From the NCBI GenBank assembly GCA_028751875.1, contig CM054165.1, positions 26,839,525 to 26,903,524 of the forward strand: 64,000 bases of DNA, in the 5' to 3' direction. Of the stretch, positions 31,467-43,474 are shown in pieces (the first letter of the stretch is position 1; every line of letters starts with the position of its first letter). A program made the position numbers and the translations under genes. This stretch comes from Rapana venosa. Taxonomy: Eukaryota > Mollusca > Gastropoda > Neogastropoda > Muricidae. The notes beneath the pieces were generated by a model that saw only the letters and a list, made by a program, of their open reading frames with translations, was not told where the DNA came from and did not search any database.

Positions 31467-31745
31467 CTTGTGCACATGTTAAAACCCGTCCCGCTTTTTG
31501 GAAGAGTAGGCCATTGTGTACCGATGTGAACGGATGACAAAATTTACAATACTGCATACACACGGGAACTGGATGAAAAAAAGCACTTCCATTATTCTCC
31601 TTATAAAAGATTAAAATAAATTTAAAAAACTAAACAATAGGATATGATGCAACACATTATAATACAATACTACTTCTTCATGGAACTCTCAGACAGCTAC
31701 TATTGTTATATGTTATATGAGCGAAAATGCGTCACGATGCCGTTT
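31467..31745 (+). repeat. B module, unit 23
   Basis: SINE-2 3' part with CTTGTGCACATG start, and box ending CACGATGCCGTTT. Confidence 0.74.
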
Positions 31746-31853
31746 AATACAACACAACACAATACAGTACAATACAATACAATACAATACAATACAAGTG
31801 GCCTGGGGTAAGCATGACATTGTTCTCTGTGAAGAGAAGCACTTTCTCCAGAT

Positions 31854-31943
31854 CCCGTGATAGCTCAGTTGGTAGAGCGGAGGACTGTAGAGGGCAAGTG
31901 GAAAGCAATCCTTAGGTCGCTGGTTCGAATCCGGCTCGCGGGA
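31854..31943 (+). tRNA. tRNA-Tyr: tRNA-Tyr(GUA), locus 24
   Basis: Intact; intron AGGGCAAGTGGAAAGCA; T6 terminator. Confidence 0.94.
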
Positions 31944-32108
31944 ATTTTTTCATTTTATTTTTTCTATTTAAAGTATTTATCTTTGCACTTTGTCAAATAT
32001 TGATGTAAGACATGTGTTATTGCCTATATTAAAATGTTGTGAATTTTTAAATTATTTTTTCATTTTAAAAATATTTTTTCATTTTAAAAATTATTTATCT
32101 TTGCACAT

Positions 32109-33458
32109 TATACCCCTGCCCAAGAAGGGGAATTTACGCCAATGCCAAAACTATAGAACAATCAGCCTCATCAGCCACGCCAGCAAGATCATGCTCAAAG
32201 TTATTTTGAATCGACTCAAGGAGGCAGAAGAACACCTTGCAGAGGAACAAGCTGGGTTCAGGGCAGGCAGGAGCACAATCGAACAGATTTTTAACTGCCA
32301 CATCCTAATGGAAAAACATCTTCAACATCAGAGAGACCTGTTCCACAACTTCATCGACTTCAAGAAGGCTTTCGACAGAGTATGGCAGGAAGGCCTGTGG
32401 CAGGTCCTCAGAATGTTTGGCATTGGAGAAGGACTAGTGCAAACCATTCAAGCACTATACAACACCGCAAGCAGTGCAGTCCTTCTGAACAATCAGGTCG
32501 GAGACTACTTCAAAACCACAGTTGGGGTCCGACAAGGATGCCTGTTATCTCCAGTCCTGTTTAATCTGTTCTTGGAAAACATTATGAGAGAGACCCTCCA
32601 TGACTTCCACTCTACCATCTCCATTGGTGGCAGACCCCTCAACAACTTGCGGTTTGCCGATGACATTGACCTCATGGGCGGAAGTAACACAGAGCTGCAA
32701 GATCTTACGACCAGACTTGAGAGCAGAGCTGGAGCATATGGGATGGAGGTGAGCTCGGAGAAAAGTAAAGTACTTGTGAACAGCACGAGCAACGCCACTG
32801 CTAAAATTTAAATGAACGGCCATCAACTGTAGGAGGTAGATGCTTTTAAATACCTTGGCGCTACACTCACAAAGGACGGGCGATCGACGACAGAAATCAA
32901 AGTCAGACTAGCCATGGCAACATCTTCCATGACAAAACTCACCACCATATGGAAAAGTAAAGAGATCAGTTTTCCAATCAAACTAAAGCTCTACAAAGCC
33001 CTAATTCAGACTATCCTGCTGTACGGAAGTGAAACCTGACATTGACTGCTGAAACAGCAAAGCGAATCCAGTCATTTGAAACAAAATGCCATAGAAAACT
33101 GCTGGGCATATCCTGGAGAAAACGAAAGACCAATGAATTTGTCAAGAATCAAATAACACGGCTGGCAGGTCCACAGGAACCCCTTCTCACCATCGTCAAG
33201 AAGAAAAAGCTGACATGGTTCGGCCACGTCACCCGCCACAACACTCTGCCAAAAACAGTACTGCATGGAACACTCGAAGGTGGCAGAAAGAGGGGAAGAC
33301 AGAACAAGTCATGGATGGACAACATCAGAGAATGGACCAGGATGAATGACTCGGCACTACTGCCCAGAGCCGAGGACCGAAATGGATGGAGGAGGCTTAC
33401 CACGGCATCGTCTTTCGTGTCTCCTCCACAACCGCCAAGGTTACGGGACTGATGATGA
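32109..33458 (+). mobile_element. LINE-B, RTE-like non-LTR retrotransposon, 5'-truncated, copy 1
   Basis: Inserted in the first spacer half after locus 24. TGCACAT occurs on both sides (32102-32108 and 33459-33465), a 7-bp target-site duplication, and the element ends in a short (GAT)n tail. Only the RT and C-terminal part are present (1.35 kb). A 1.35-kb duplicate lies 8.0 kb downstream. Confidence 0.9.
32110..33452 (+). pseudogene. Reverse transcriptase fragment of LINE-B copy 1
   Basis: RT motifs in order: NYRTISLISHASKIMLKVI, EEQAGFRAGRSTIEQIF, FIDFKKAFDRVW (first catalytic Asp), GVRQGCLLSPVLFNLF, FADD at 32653-32664, KSKVLVNS. In-frame stops at 32809-32811 and 32830-32832, then FKYLGATLTKDG. 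A single-base loss at about 33037 shifts frame before the C-terminal region (RIQSFETKCHRKLLGISW, KLTWFGHVTRHN). No endonuclease; inactive. Confidence 0.88.
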
Positions 33459-33562
33459 TGCACATAGGCTATTTACTTTGTCAGTTATTGGTGTATGCTA
33501 AGTGTCGATGCCTACATTAAAACGTTATGTTTTGGAATGTTTTGTTGATAATACCATGGAAA

Positions 33563-33888
33563 GGTTGGTTTGGGTTGGGTCGGAAGTGTGCAGTGGTTTG
33601 AGCCAAAATATCACCCCCACCCCAACCATTAGACCACGGTAGGTGGTCTGGGTGCTATTCTCGTGGATGAGACGATAAATCCGATGTCACGGGTGTTTCA
33701 CCAAATTATGTAGGACACGTAAAAGAACCCACAGCAACAAGAGAGTTGTCCCTGGCAAAAAAAAGTTATCTGATAGGGAAACAAAGAAAGTTACAGGCAG
33801 GAAAAGAAAACATAATAATGGGTGGCGCTGCTCTTGTGGTGATTCGTTCATCCCCCCCCCCCCCCCCAAAGAGAGAGCAACAAATCCA
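33563..33888 (+). mobile_element. SINE-1 body (unit 24), 3' end replaced by poly-C
   Basis: Normal until GATTCGTTCATC, then a C17 run and AAAGAGAGAGCAAC instead of the usual end. Confidence 0.78.
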
Positions 33889-34197
33889 TATGATACAAAA
33901 CAATACAATGCAACGAAATGTAACACAACAGAATACATTACAACACAATAGAATACAACACATTTCGACACAACAGAATACAACACAATATATTACAACA
34001 CAACAGAATACAACACAATATAATACAACACAGTACAATACAACACATGATACAATACAGTACAACACAATACAACACAACACAGTACAAGACAGTACAA
34101 TACAACACACATACAATACAACACAATACAATACAATACAAGTGGACTGGGGTCAGCATGACATTGTTCTCTCTGAAGAGAAGCACTTTCTCCAGAT

Positions 34198-34287
34198 CCC
34201 GTGATAGCTCAGTTGGTAGAGCGGAGGACTGTAGAGGGCAAGTGGAAAGCTATCCTTAGGTCGCTGGTTCGAATCCGGCTCGCGGGA
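34198..34287 (+). tRNA. tRNA-Tyr: tRNA-Tyr(GUA), locus 25
   Basis: Intact; intron AGGGCAAGTGGAAAGCT; T6 terminator. Identity with the downstream duplicate (locus 31) stops at its 3' end, and the intron's last base differs from it (T, where locus 31 has A). Confidence 0.94.
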
Positions 34288-34537
34288 ATTTTTTATTTTA
34301 TTTTTCTAATTAAAAAAAATACATGTATTTATCTTTGCCCTTTGTCAAATATTGATGTCAGACATGTGTCATTGCCTACATTAAAACGTTGTGGATTTTA
34401 AAAATATTTTTCCATTTAAAAATTTATTTATCTTTGCGCATAGGCTATTTACTTTGTCAGTTATTGATGTAAGCTAAGTGTCAATGCCTACATTAAAACT
34501 TTATGTTTTGGAATGTTATGTTGATAATGCCATGAAA

Positions 34538-34900
34538 GGGTTGGGTTGGGTTGGGTCGGAAGTGTGCGGTGGTTTGATCCCCGTTTGGGCCAGAATTCCA
34601 CTCCCCCCCTCCCCTTCCTATCCATTAGACCATGAGTGGTTTGGGTGCTAGTCTTTCAGAAGAGAATATAAACCGAGGTCCCGCGTGTTACACAAACATT
34701 ATTTAGCGCACGTAAAAATAAATACCCAGGGCAACAAGAGAGATGTCCCTTGCAAAATTCTCTAGAAAAAAGCCAGTCTGATAAGGAATGACATACAGTT
34801 GACGACAGAAAAGGGTGGCGCTGCTCTTGTGGCAATGCATTCTCCCGGAAAAGCAGCCCGAATTTCACGCAGGGAAATCTGCCGTATCTTAGAATGGTGT
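34538..34900 (+). mobile_element. SINE-1 body (unit 25)
   Basis: 'b' subtype, (GGGTT)2 entry. Confidence 0.8.
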
Positions 34901-34958
34901 ACAATACAATGCAAAAGAATATAATACAATACAGTGCAACAAAATACAGTACAATATG

Positions 34959-35068
34959 TAGACAGGAAAAGAAAGAAAAGGTGTCGCTGTTCTTGTGGCG
35001 ATGAGCTCTTCCCAGGAAGAGCAGCCCGAATTCCATGCAGAGATATCTGCTGTGACTTGTGGTGTAGG
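34959..35068 (+). mobile_element. SINE-1 3' fragment (unit 25)
   Basis: Resembles the unit-5 and unit-18 fragments (GAGATATCTGCTGTGAC). Confidence 0.77.
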
Positions 35069-35246
35069 CCAGCAATACAGTACAGTACAATACAATATCA
35101 TAAATACAACACTATACAATACAACACAATACGATACAATACAGTACAACTCAACAACACAAGACAGCCAACACACCGACAATACGATATGATACAATAC
35201 AACACAGTACAACACAACAAGACAAGACAACACACTACAACACAAT

Positions 35247-35537
35247 CTTGCGCACACGTTAAAACCCTTCCCACTTTTCAGAAGAGTAGGCTATTGTGTA
35301 ATGATGTGAACAGATGACAAAATTTACAATATTGCTTACACATGGGCACTGGATGAAAAAAAAGCACATGAGAGCTTAGTCCATTATCCTGGGAGATTTT
35401 TTTTAAAGAATAAATTACAAAACATTAAACAATAGGATATGATACAACACAGTACAATACAATACTTCTTCATGAAAAGCTAAGACAGCTACTATTGTTG
35501 TCTGTTATATGAGCAAAAATGCGTTGCACTGCCCCTT
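35247..35537 (+). repeat. B module, unit 25
   Basis: SINE-2 part and box (GCAAAAATGCGTTGCACTGC). Confidence 0.73.
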
Positions 35538-35634
35538 AATACAACACAATACAGTACAATACAGTACAATACAATACAAGTGGACAGGCTCAGCATGACA
35601 TTGTTCTCTGTGAAGAGAAGCACTTTCTCCAGAT

Positions 35635-35724
35635 CCCGTGATAGCTCAGTTGGTAGAGCGGAGGACTGTAGAGGGCAAGTGGAAAGCTATCCTTAGGTCG
35701 CTGGTTCGAATCCGGCTCGCGGCA
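35635..35724 (+). tRNA. tRNA-Tyr: tRNA-Tyr(GUA), locus 26, first base pair lost
   Basis: Acceptor 3' strand TCGCGGC leaves C1 opposite C72. Intron AGGGCAAGTGGAAAGCT; T5 follows. End maturation and charging may suffer. Confidence 0.88.
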
Positions 35725-35975
35725 TAATTTTTATTTTATTTTTTTAATATTAAAAAAATTATTGATCTTTACACTTTGTCAAATATTGATGTAAGACATG
35801 TGTCATTGCCTACATTAAAACGTTGTGGATTTTAAACATATTTTTTCATTTTACAAATTATTTATCTTTGCGCATAAGCTATTGACTTTGTCAGTTATTG
35901 ATGTAAGCTAAGTGTCAATGCCTACATTAAAACATTGTTATGTTTTGGAATGTTATGTTGATAATACCATGTAAA

Positions 35976-36340
35976 GGTTGGGATGGGTTGAGATGGAAGT
36001 GTACAGTGGTTCGATCCCCGTTTGAGCCAGAATATCTCCCCCCCCCCCCCCATTAGACCACGGTAGGTTGTCTGTGTGCTAGTCTTTCAGATGAGACGAC
36101 AAACCGAAGTCCTGTGTGTTACACAAAATGATTTAGCGCACGTAAAAGAACCCACGGCTACAAGAGAGTCGTCCCTGCAAAATTTTGTAGAAAAAAGCCA
36201 CTCTGACAGGGACATAAGTACAGTTCAAGTCAGGAAAAGAAAAAACTCATGGGTGGCGCTGCTCTTGTGGCGACGCGCTCTCCCCGGGGAGAGCAGCCCG
36301 AATTTCAGGCAGAGAAATCTGCCGTGACTTAAAGAGGTAT
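35976..36340 (+). mobile_element. SINE-1 body (unit 26)
   Basis: Headless copy with GGGATGGGTTG entry and a C13 run. Confidence 0.8.
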
Positions 36341-36562
36341 ACAATACACACCAATATAATACAAAACAATACAATACAACATAATGCAACACAACACAAT
36401 ACATCACAACACAACACAATACAACACAGTACAATACAACACATGATACAATACAGTACAACACAATACAACACAAGACAGTACAACACAAGACAGTACA
36501 ATACAAGTGGACTGGGGTCATCATGACATTGTTCTCTGTGAAGAGAAGCACTTTCTCCAGAT

Positions 36563-36652
36563 CCCGTGATAGCTCAGTTGGTAGAGCGGAGGACTGTAGA
36601 GGGCAAGTGCAAAGCTATCCTTAGGTCGCTGGTTCGAATCCGGCTCGCGGGA
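36563..36652 (+). tRNA. tRNA-Tyr: tRNA-Tyr(GUA), locus 27
   Basis: Intact; intron AGGGCAAGTGCAAAGCT; T7 terminator. Flanks match locus 1 on both sides. Confidence 0.94.
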
Positions 36653-36905
36653 ATTTTTTTATTTTTATTTTTTTAATTAAAAAAATTATTTATGTTTGCA
36701 CTTTATCAAATATTGATGTAAGACATGTGTCATTGCCTACATTAAAACGTTGCAGATTTTAAAAATAGTTTTTCATTTTAAAAATTGTTTATCTTTGTGC
36801 ATAGGCTATTTATTTAATTTGTCAGTTATTGGTGTAAGCTAAGTGTCAATGCCTACGTTAAAACTTAGTTATGTATTGGAATGTTATTTTGATATTGGCA
36901 TGAAA

Positions 36906-37273
36906 GGGTTGGGGTGGAAGTGTGCAGTGGTTTGATCCCCGTTTGAGCCAGAATATAACCCCCCCCATCCCCCCCCCCACCCATTAGATTACGTTAGGTG
37001 GTCTGGGTGCTAGTCTTTCGGATGAGACGATAAACCGAAGTCCTGTGTGTTACATAAAATTATTTCGCCCACGTAAAAGAACGCAAGGCTACAAGAGAGT
37101 CGTCCCAGCAAAATTTTTGTAGAGAAAAAGCCACTCTGACAGGGAACAAATACAGTTCAAGTCAGGAAAAGAAAAAAAGTAATGGGTGGCGCTGCTCTTG
37201 TGGCGACGCGCTCTCCCCAGGGAGACCAGCCCGAATTTCGTGCAGAGAAATCTGCCGTGACTTAAAGAGGTAT
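36906..37273 (+). mobile_element. SINE-1 body (unit 27)
   Basis: Third close relative of 919-1280 and 18434-18794. Confidence 0.82.
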
Positions 37274-37585
37274 ACAATACACATCAATATAATACAAAAC
37301 AATACAATACAAGGCAATGAAACACAACACATTACAACACAACAGATTTACAACACGATATCATAACACACAACACAATGGAATAAAACACAACACGGTA
37401 CAATACAACGCAACACATGATACAATACAGTACAACACAGTACAACACAACACAGTACAAGACAGTACAATACAGTACAATACAACACACATACAATACA
37501 ACACAATACACTACAATACAACGACTGATAAGAGACTGGGTCAGCATGACATTGTTCTCTCTGAAGAGAAGCACTTTCTCCAGAT

Positions 37586-37675
37586 CCCGTGATAGCTCAG
37601 TTGGTAGAGCGGAGGACTGTAGAGGGCAAGTGGAAAGCAATCCATAGGTCGCTGGTTCGAATCCGGCTCGCTGGA
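37586..37675 (+). tRNA. tRNA-Tyr: tRNA-Tyr(GUA), locus 28, weakened stems
   Basis: TCCAT in the anticodon stem gives A28-A42, and TCGCTGG gives C3-T70. Intron AGGGCAAGTGGAAAGCA. Possibly a pseudogene. Confidence 0.82.
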
Positions 37676-37917
37676 TTTAAATTTTTTTTTAAATAAATTA
37701 TTTGTCTTTGCACTTTGCCAAATATTGATGTAAGACATGTATCATTGCCTGCATTAAAACGTTGTGGATTTTTAAAATAATTTTTCATTTTTCAAAAATT
37801 ATTTATCTTTGCGCATAAAGCTATTTACTTTGTCAGTTATTGGTGTAAGCTAAGTGTCAATGCCTACATTAAAACTTAGTTATGTTTTGGAATGTTATGT
37901 TGAAAGTGTGATGAAAG

Positions 37918-38276
37918 GGTTTGGTTTGGTTGGGTTGAAAGTGTGCGGTGGGTTGATCCCCGTTTGAGCCAGAATATCCTCCCCCCCCCCCCCTTAGACT
38001 ACGGTAGGTGGTCTGGGTGCTAGTCTTTCGGATGAGACAATAAACCGAAGTCCTGTGTGTTACACAAAATTGTTTAGGGCACATAAAAGAACGCACGGCA
38101 ACATGAGAGTTGTCCCTGGCAACATTTTGTTGAAAAAAGTCACTTTGATAGGTAAACAAAATGATTTAGACAGGAAAAGAAAAAAGGGTGGCGCTGTTCT
38201 TGTCGCGACGCGTTCTCCCTGGGGAGAGCAGCCCGAATTTCAGGCAGAGAAATCTGCCGTGACTTAAAGAGGTATA
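37918..38276 (+). mobile_element. SINE-1 body (unit 28)
   Basis: Headless, mosaic-looking copy: the middle resembles the AAAATGATTTAGACAGG subtype and the end resembles the CAGGCAGAG subtype. Confidence 0.78.
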
Positions 38277-38547
38277 CAATACACATCAATATAATACAAA
38301 ACAATACAATACAACGAAATGCAACACAACACAATACATCACAATATAATAAAACACAACACAATGCAATACAACACAGTACAATACAACACATGATATA
38401 ATACAGTACAACACAACACAATACAACACAAGACAGTACAATACAACACGCATACAATACAACACAATACACTACAATACAAGGACTGATAAGAGACTGG
38501 GGTCAGCATGACATTGTTCTCTCTGAAGAGAAGCACTTTCTCCAGAT

Positions 38548-38637
38548 CCCGTGATAGCTCAGTTGGTAGAGCGGAGGACTGTAGAGGGCAAGTGGAAAGC
38601 TATCCTTAGGTCGCTGGTTCGAATCTGGCTCGCGGGA
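38548..38637 (+). tRNA. tRNA-Tyr: tRNA-Tyr(GUA), locus 29
   Basis: Intact; T-stem G52-T62 wobble (GAATCTGGC); intron AGGGCAAGTGGAAAGCT; T5 terminator. Confidence 0.93.
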
Positions 38638-38887
38638 AGTTTTTATTTTTTATTTTTAATTTTAAAAATTATTTATCTTTGCACTTTGTCAAATATTGAT
38701 GTAAGACATTTGTCATTGCCTACATTAAAATGTTGTGGACTTAAACAAATATTTTTTCATTTAAAAAATTGTTTATCTTTGCGCATAGGCTATTTACTTT
38801 GTCAGTTATTGATGTAAGCTAAGTGTCAATGCCTACATTAAAACGTTGTTATGTTTTGGAATGTTATGTTGATATTGGCATGAAAAG

Positions 38888-39230
38888 CTTGGGCTGGGTT
38901 GGGTCAGAAGTGTGCGGTGGTTTAATCCCTGTTTTGGCCCAAAACTTGTCTACCATCCATTAGGCCATGAATGGTGGTCTGGATGCTAGTCTTTCGGATG
39001 AGGAGATCCCGTGGTACCCAAAATTATTTAGCTCACGCAAAAGAACCCACGGCTACAAGAGAGTTGTCCCTGGCAAAATTGTGTGGAAAAAGCCACTCTG
39101 ATAGCAAATCAAAATGATTTAGACAGGGAAAGAAAAACAATGGGTGGCGCTGCTCTTGTGTGACGTGTTCTCCCCAGGAGAGCAGCCCGAATTTCACACA
39201 GAGAAATCTTCCGTGACTTAAAGTGGTATA
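38888..39230 (+). mobile_element. SINE-1 body (unit 29), core-deleted subtype
   Basis: Counterpart of 30925-31269, with two small deletions (CTTGTGTGACG, CCCCAGGAGAG). Confidence 0.8.
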
Positions 39231-39427
39231 GTCCTACAATACAATACAGTACAATACAATATAATAAATACAACACAATACAACACAACACAATGCAAAA
39301 CAATATGATACAATACAGTACAATACAACTCAACAACACAAGACATGACAACACATAACACAATATGATATGATACAATACAACACAGTACAACACAACA
39401 AGACAAGACAACACACTACAACCCAAT

Positions 39428-39706
39428 CTTGTGCACATGTTAAAACCCGTCCCGCTTTTTGGAAGAGTAGGCCATTGTGTACCGATGTGAACGGATGACA
39501 AAATTTACAATACTGCATACACACGGGAACTGGATGAAAAAAAGCACTTCCATTATTCTCCTTATAAAAGATTAAAATAAATTAAAAAAACTAAACAATA
39601 GGATATGATACAACACATTATAATACAATACTACTTCTTCATGGAACTCTCAGACAGCTACTATTGTTATATGTTATATGAGCGAAAATGCGTCACGATG
39701 CCGTTT
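39428..39706 (+). repeat. B module, unit 29
   Basis: Counterpart of 31467-31745. Confidence 0.74.
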
Positions 39707-39717
39707 AATACAACACA

Positions 39718-39793
39718 ACACAATACAGTACAATACAATACAATACAATACAATACAATACAATACAATACAATACAATACAATACAATACAT
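39718..39793. repeat. Pure (AATAC)n run
   Basis: About a dozen perfect pentamers before locus 30. The duplicate before locus 24 has about five, showing recent expansion. Confidence 0.9.
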
Positions 39794-39853
39794 ACAAGTG
39801 GCCTGGGGTAAGCATGACATTGTTCTCTCTGAAGAGAAGCACTTTCTCCAGAT

Positions 39854-39943
39854 CCCGTGATAGCTCAGTTGGTAGAGCGGAGGACTGTAGAGGGCAAGTG
39901 GAAAGCAATCCTTAGGTCGCTGGTTCGAATCCGGCTCGCGGGA
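39854..39943 (+). tRNA. tRNA-Tyr: tRNA-Tyr(GUA), locus 30
   Basis: Intact; intron AGGGCAAGTGGAAAGCA; T6 terminator. Confidence 0.94.
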
Positions 39944-40109
39944 ATTTTTTCATTTTATTTTTTCTATTTAAAGTATTTATCTTTGCACTTTGTCAAATAT
40001 TGATGTAAGACATGTGTTATTGCCTATATTAAAATGTTGTGAATTTTTAAATTATTTTTTTCATTTAAAAAATATTTTTTCATTTTAAAAATTATTTATC
40101 TTTGCACAT

Positions 40110-41453
40110 TATACCCCTGCCCAAGAAGGGGAATTTACGCCAATGCCAAAACTATAGAACAATCAGCCTCATCAGCCACGCCAGCAAGATCATGCTCAAA
40201 GTTATTTTGAATCGTCTCAAGGAGGCAGAAGAACACCTTGCAGAGGAACAAGCTGGGTTCAGGGCAGGCAGGAGCACAATCGAACAGATTTTTAACTGCC
40301 ACATCCTAATGGAAAAACATCTTCAACATCAGAGAGATCTGTTCCACAACTTCATCGACTTCAAGAAGGCTTTCGACAGAGTATGGCAGGAAGGCCTGTG
40401 GCAGGTCCTCAGAATGTTTGGCATTGGAGAAGGACTAGTGCAAACCATTCAAGCACTATACAACACCGCAAGCAGTGCAGTCCTTCTGAACAATCAGGTC
40501 GGAGACTACTTCAAAACCACAGTTGGGGTCCGACAAGGATGCCTGTTATCTCCAGTCCTGTTTAATCTGTTCTTGGAAAACATTATGAGAGAGACCCTCC
40601 ATGACTTCCACTCTACCATCTCCATTGGTGGCAGACCCCTCAACAACTTGCGGTTTGCCGATGACATTGACCTCATGGGCGAAGTAACACAGAGCTGCAA
40701 GATCTTACGACCAGACTTGAGAGCAGAGCTGGAGCATATGGGATGGAGGTGAGCTCGGAGAAAAGTAAAGTACTTGTGAACAGCACGAGCAACGCCACTG
40801 CTAAAATTTAAATGAACGGCCATCAACTGTAGGAGGTAGATGCTTTTAAATACCTTGGCGCTACACTCACAAAGGACGGGCGATCGACGACAGAAATCAA
40901 AGTCAGACTAGCCATGGCAACATCTTCCATGACAAAACTCACCACCATATGGAAAAGTAAAGAGATCAGTTTTCCAATCAAACTAAAGCTCTACAAAGCC
41001 CTAATTCAGACTATCCTGCTGTACGGAAGTGAAACCTGGACATTGACTGCTGAAACAGCAAAGCGAATCCAGTCATTTGAAACAAAATGCCATAGAAAAC
41101 TGCTGGGCATATCCTGGAGAAAACGAAAGACCAATGAATTTGTCAAGAATCAAATAACACGGCTGGCAGGTCCACAGGAACCCCTTCTCACCATCGTCAA
41201 GAAGAAAAAGCTGACATGGTTCGGCCACGTCACCCGCCACAACACTCTGCCAAAAACAGTACTGCATGGAACACTCGAAGGTGGCAGAAAGAGGGGAAGA
41301 CAGAACAAGTCATGGATGGACAACATCAGAGAATGGACCAGGATGAATGACTCGGCACTACTGCCCAGAGCCGAGGACCGAAATGGATGGAGGAGGCTTA
41401 CCACGGCATCGTCTTTCGTGTCTCCCTCCACAACCGCCAAGTTACGGGACTGA
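40110..41453 (+). pseudogene. Reverse transcriptase fragment of LINE-B copy 2
   Basis: FADD at 40654-40665. A one-base loss just after, at about 40680, shifts frame here; copy 1 does not have it. The same stops follow at about 40809-40832, but the C-terminal frame from 40914 to 41453 is continuous (GSETWTLTAETAKRIQSFE, then MDNIREWTRMND). The lesions in the two copies only partly overlap. Confidence 0.88.
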
Positions 41454-41459
41454 TGATGA
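40110..41459 (+). mobile_element. LINE-B, copy 2
   Basis: Same insertion as 32109-33458, with TGCACAT at 40103-40109 and 41460-41466. Confidence 0.9.
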
Positions 41460-41573
41460 TGCACATAGGCTATTTACTTTGTCAGTTATTGGTGTATGCT
41501 AAGTGTCGATGCCTACATTAAAACGTTATGTTTTGGAATGTTTTGTTGATAATACCATGGAAAGGTTGGTTTG

Positions 41574-41887
41574 GGTTGGGTCGGAAGTGTGCAGTGGTTT
41601 GAGCCAAAATATCACCCCCACCCCAACCATTAGACCACGGTAGGTGGTCTGGGTGCTATTCTCGTGGATGAAACGATAAATCCGATGTCACGGGTGCTAC
41701 ACCAAATTATGTAGGACACGTAAAAGAACCCACAGCAACAAGAGAGTTGTCCCTGGCAAAAAAAAGTTATCTGATAGGGAAACAAAGAAAGTTACAGGCA
41801 GGAAAAGAAAACATAATAATGGGTGGCGCTGCTCTTGTGGTGATTCGTTCATCCCCCCCCCCCCCCCCCCAAAGAGAGAGCAACAAA
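41574..41887 (+). mobile_element. SINE-1 body (unit 30), 3' end replaced by poly-C
   Basis: Counterpart of 33563-33888, with a longer C run (18). Confidence 0.78.
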
Positions 41888-42200
41888 TCCATATGATACA
41901 AAACAATACAATGCAACGAAATGTAACACAACAGAATACATTACAACACAATAGAATACAACACATTTCGACACAACAGAATACAACACAATATATTACA
42001 ACACAACAGAATACAACACAATATAATACAACACAGTACAATACAACACATGATACAATACAGTACAACACAATACAACACAACACAGTACAAGACAGTA
42101 CAATACAACACACATACAATACAACACAATACAATACAATACAAGTGGACTGGGGTCAGCATGACATTGTTCTCCCTGAAGAGAAGCACTTTCTCCAGAT

Positions 42201-42290
42201 CCCGTGATAGCTCAGTTGGTAGAGCGGAGGACTGTAGAGGGCAAGTGGAAAGCAATCCTTAGGTCGCTGGTTCGAATCCGGCTCGCGGGA
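42201..42290 (+). tRNA. tRNA-Tyr: tRNA-Tyr(GUA), locus 31
   Basis: Intact; intron AGGGCAAGTGGAAAGCA; T8 terminator. Confidence 0.94.
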
Positions 42291-42432
42291 ATTTTTTTTT
42301 AATTTAAAAAATTATTTATTTTTGCACTTTCTCAACTACTGATGTCAGACATGTGCCAATGCCTACATTAAAACGTTGCGGATTAAAATAAAAATTTTCA
42401 TTAAAAATTTTTTTTTTATTTTGCGCATAGGC

Positions 42433-42567
42433 GGATCGGTAGTCTAGAGGTTCGCGCCTGTCTAGAAAGTGAAAAGTCCGGGTCGGAAGTGTGCGGTGGT
42501 TCGAATCCCGTTTGGACCCGAAACTTTTTCCCCATCCATTAGATCATGAGTGGTGGCCTGGGCGCTA

Positions 42568-42598
<31 letters not shown>

Positions 42599-42844
42599 CG
42601 TGTGTTGCACATGATTATTTAGCGCACGTAAGAGAACCCACGGCAACAAGGGAGTTGTCCCTGGCAAAATTATGTAGAAAAAAGCCACTCTGATAGGGAA
42701 ACAAATACTGTTGCAGACAGGAAAAAAGAAAAAAAATGGGTGGCGCTGCTCTTGTGGCGACGTGCTCTCCCCGGGGAGAGCAGCCCGAATTTCACGCAGA
42801 GAAATCTGTGTGACTTAAAGTGGTATAAATAAATAAATAAATAA
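42433..42844 (+). mobile_element. SINE-1, complete copy with target-site duplication
   Basis: tRNA-related head with A-box-like TAGTCTAGAGGTTCGCGCC and B-box-like GGTTCGAATCC, joined by GTCCGGGTCGGAAGTGTGC. It then has the shared core, GTAAGAGAACCCACGG, GGGTGGCGCTGCTCTTGTGG, CCCCGGGGAGAGCAG and a (AAAT)n tail. ATAGGC at 42427-42432 and 42845-42850 flanks it exactly where an uninterrupted spacer reads GCATAGGCTATTT. It is the reference copy for the family in this window. Confidence 0.92.
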
Positions 42845-42943
42845 ATAGGCTATTTACTTTGTCAGTTATTGGTGCAAGCTAAGTGTCAATGCCTACATTA
42901 AAACGTTATGTTTTGGAATGTTATGTTGATAATGCCATGAAAA

Positions 42944-43299
42944 GGTTGGGTCGGAAGTGTGCAGTGGTTTGATCCCCATTTGAGCCAGATTATCCCCCCC
43001 CCCCCACCCATTAGACCACGGTAGGTGGTCTGGGTGCTAGTCTTTCGGACGAAACGATAAACCGAGGTCCTGTGTGTTACACAAAATTATTTAGCCCACA
43101 TAAAAGAACCCACTTCTACAAGACAGTTGTCCCTGGTAAAATTATGTGGAAAAAAGCCACTCTGATAGCAAATCAAAATGACTTTGACAGGAAAAAGAAG
43201 AAAAAAAGGTGGCGCAGTTCTTGTGGCAATGCATTCTCTCTGGGGAGAGCAGCCTAAATTTCACGCAGGGAAATCTGCCGTGACTTAAAGTGGTGTAGG
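42944..43299 (+). mobile_element. SINE-1 body (unit 31)
   Basis: Headless resident copy, 100 bp downstream of the complete one, with a single GGTTGGG at its entry. Confidence 0.8.
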
Positions 43300-43474
43300 C
43301 CTACAATACAATACAGTACAATACAATATAATAAATACAACAGATTACAATACAACACAATACAAAATAATACCATACAACTCAACAACACAAGACAGGA
43401 CAACACACAATAACACAATATGATATGATACAATACAACACAGTACAACACAAGACAAAACACTAAAACACAAT

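Larger units (their letters stand above)
38440..42290 (+). repeat. Segmental duplicate of about 30480-34290
   Basis: Units 29-30 repeat units 23-24 at an ~8.0-kb offset, including LINE-B with the same target duplication and the same two stop codons. Private single-base differences exist in both. Confidence 0.88.
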
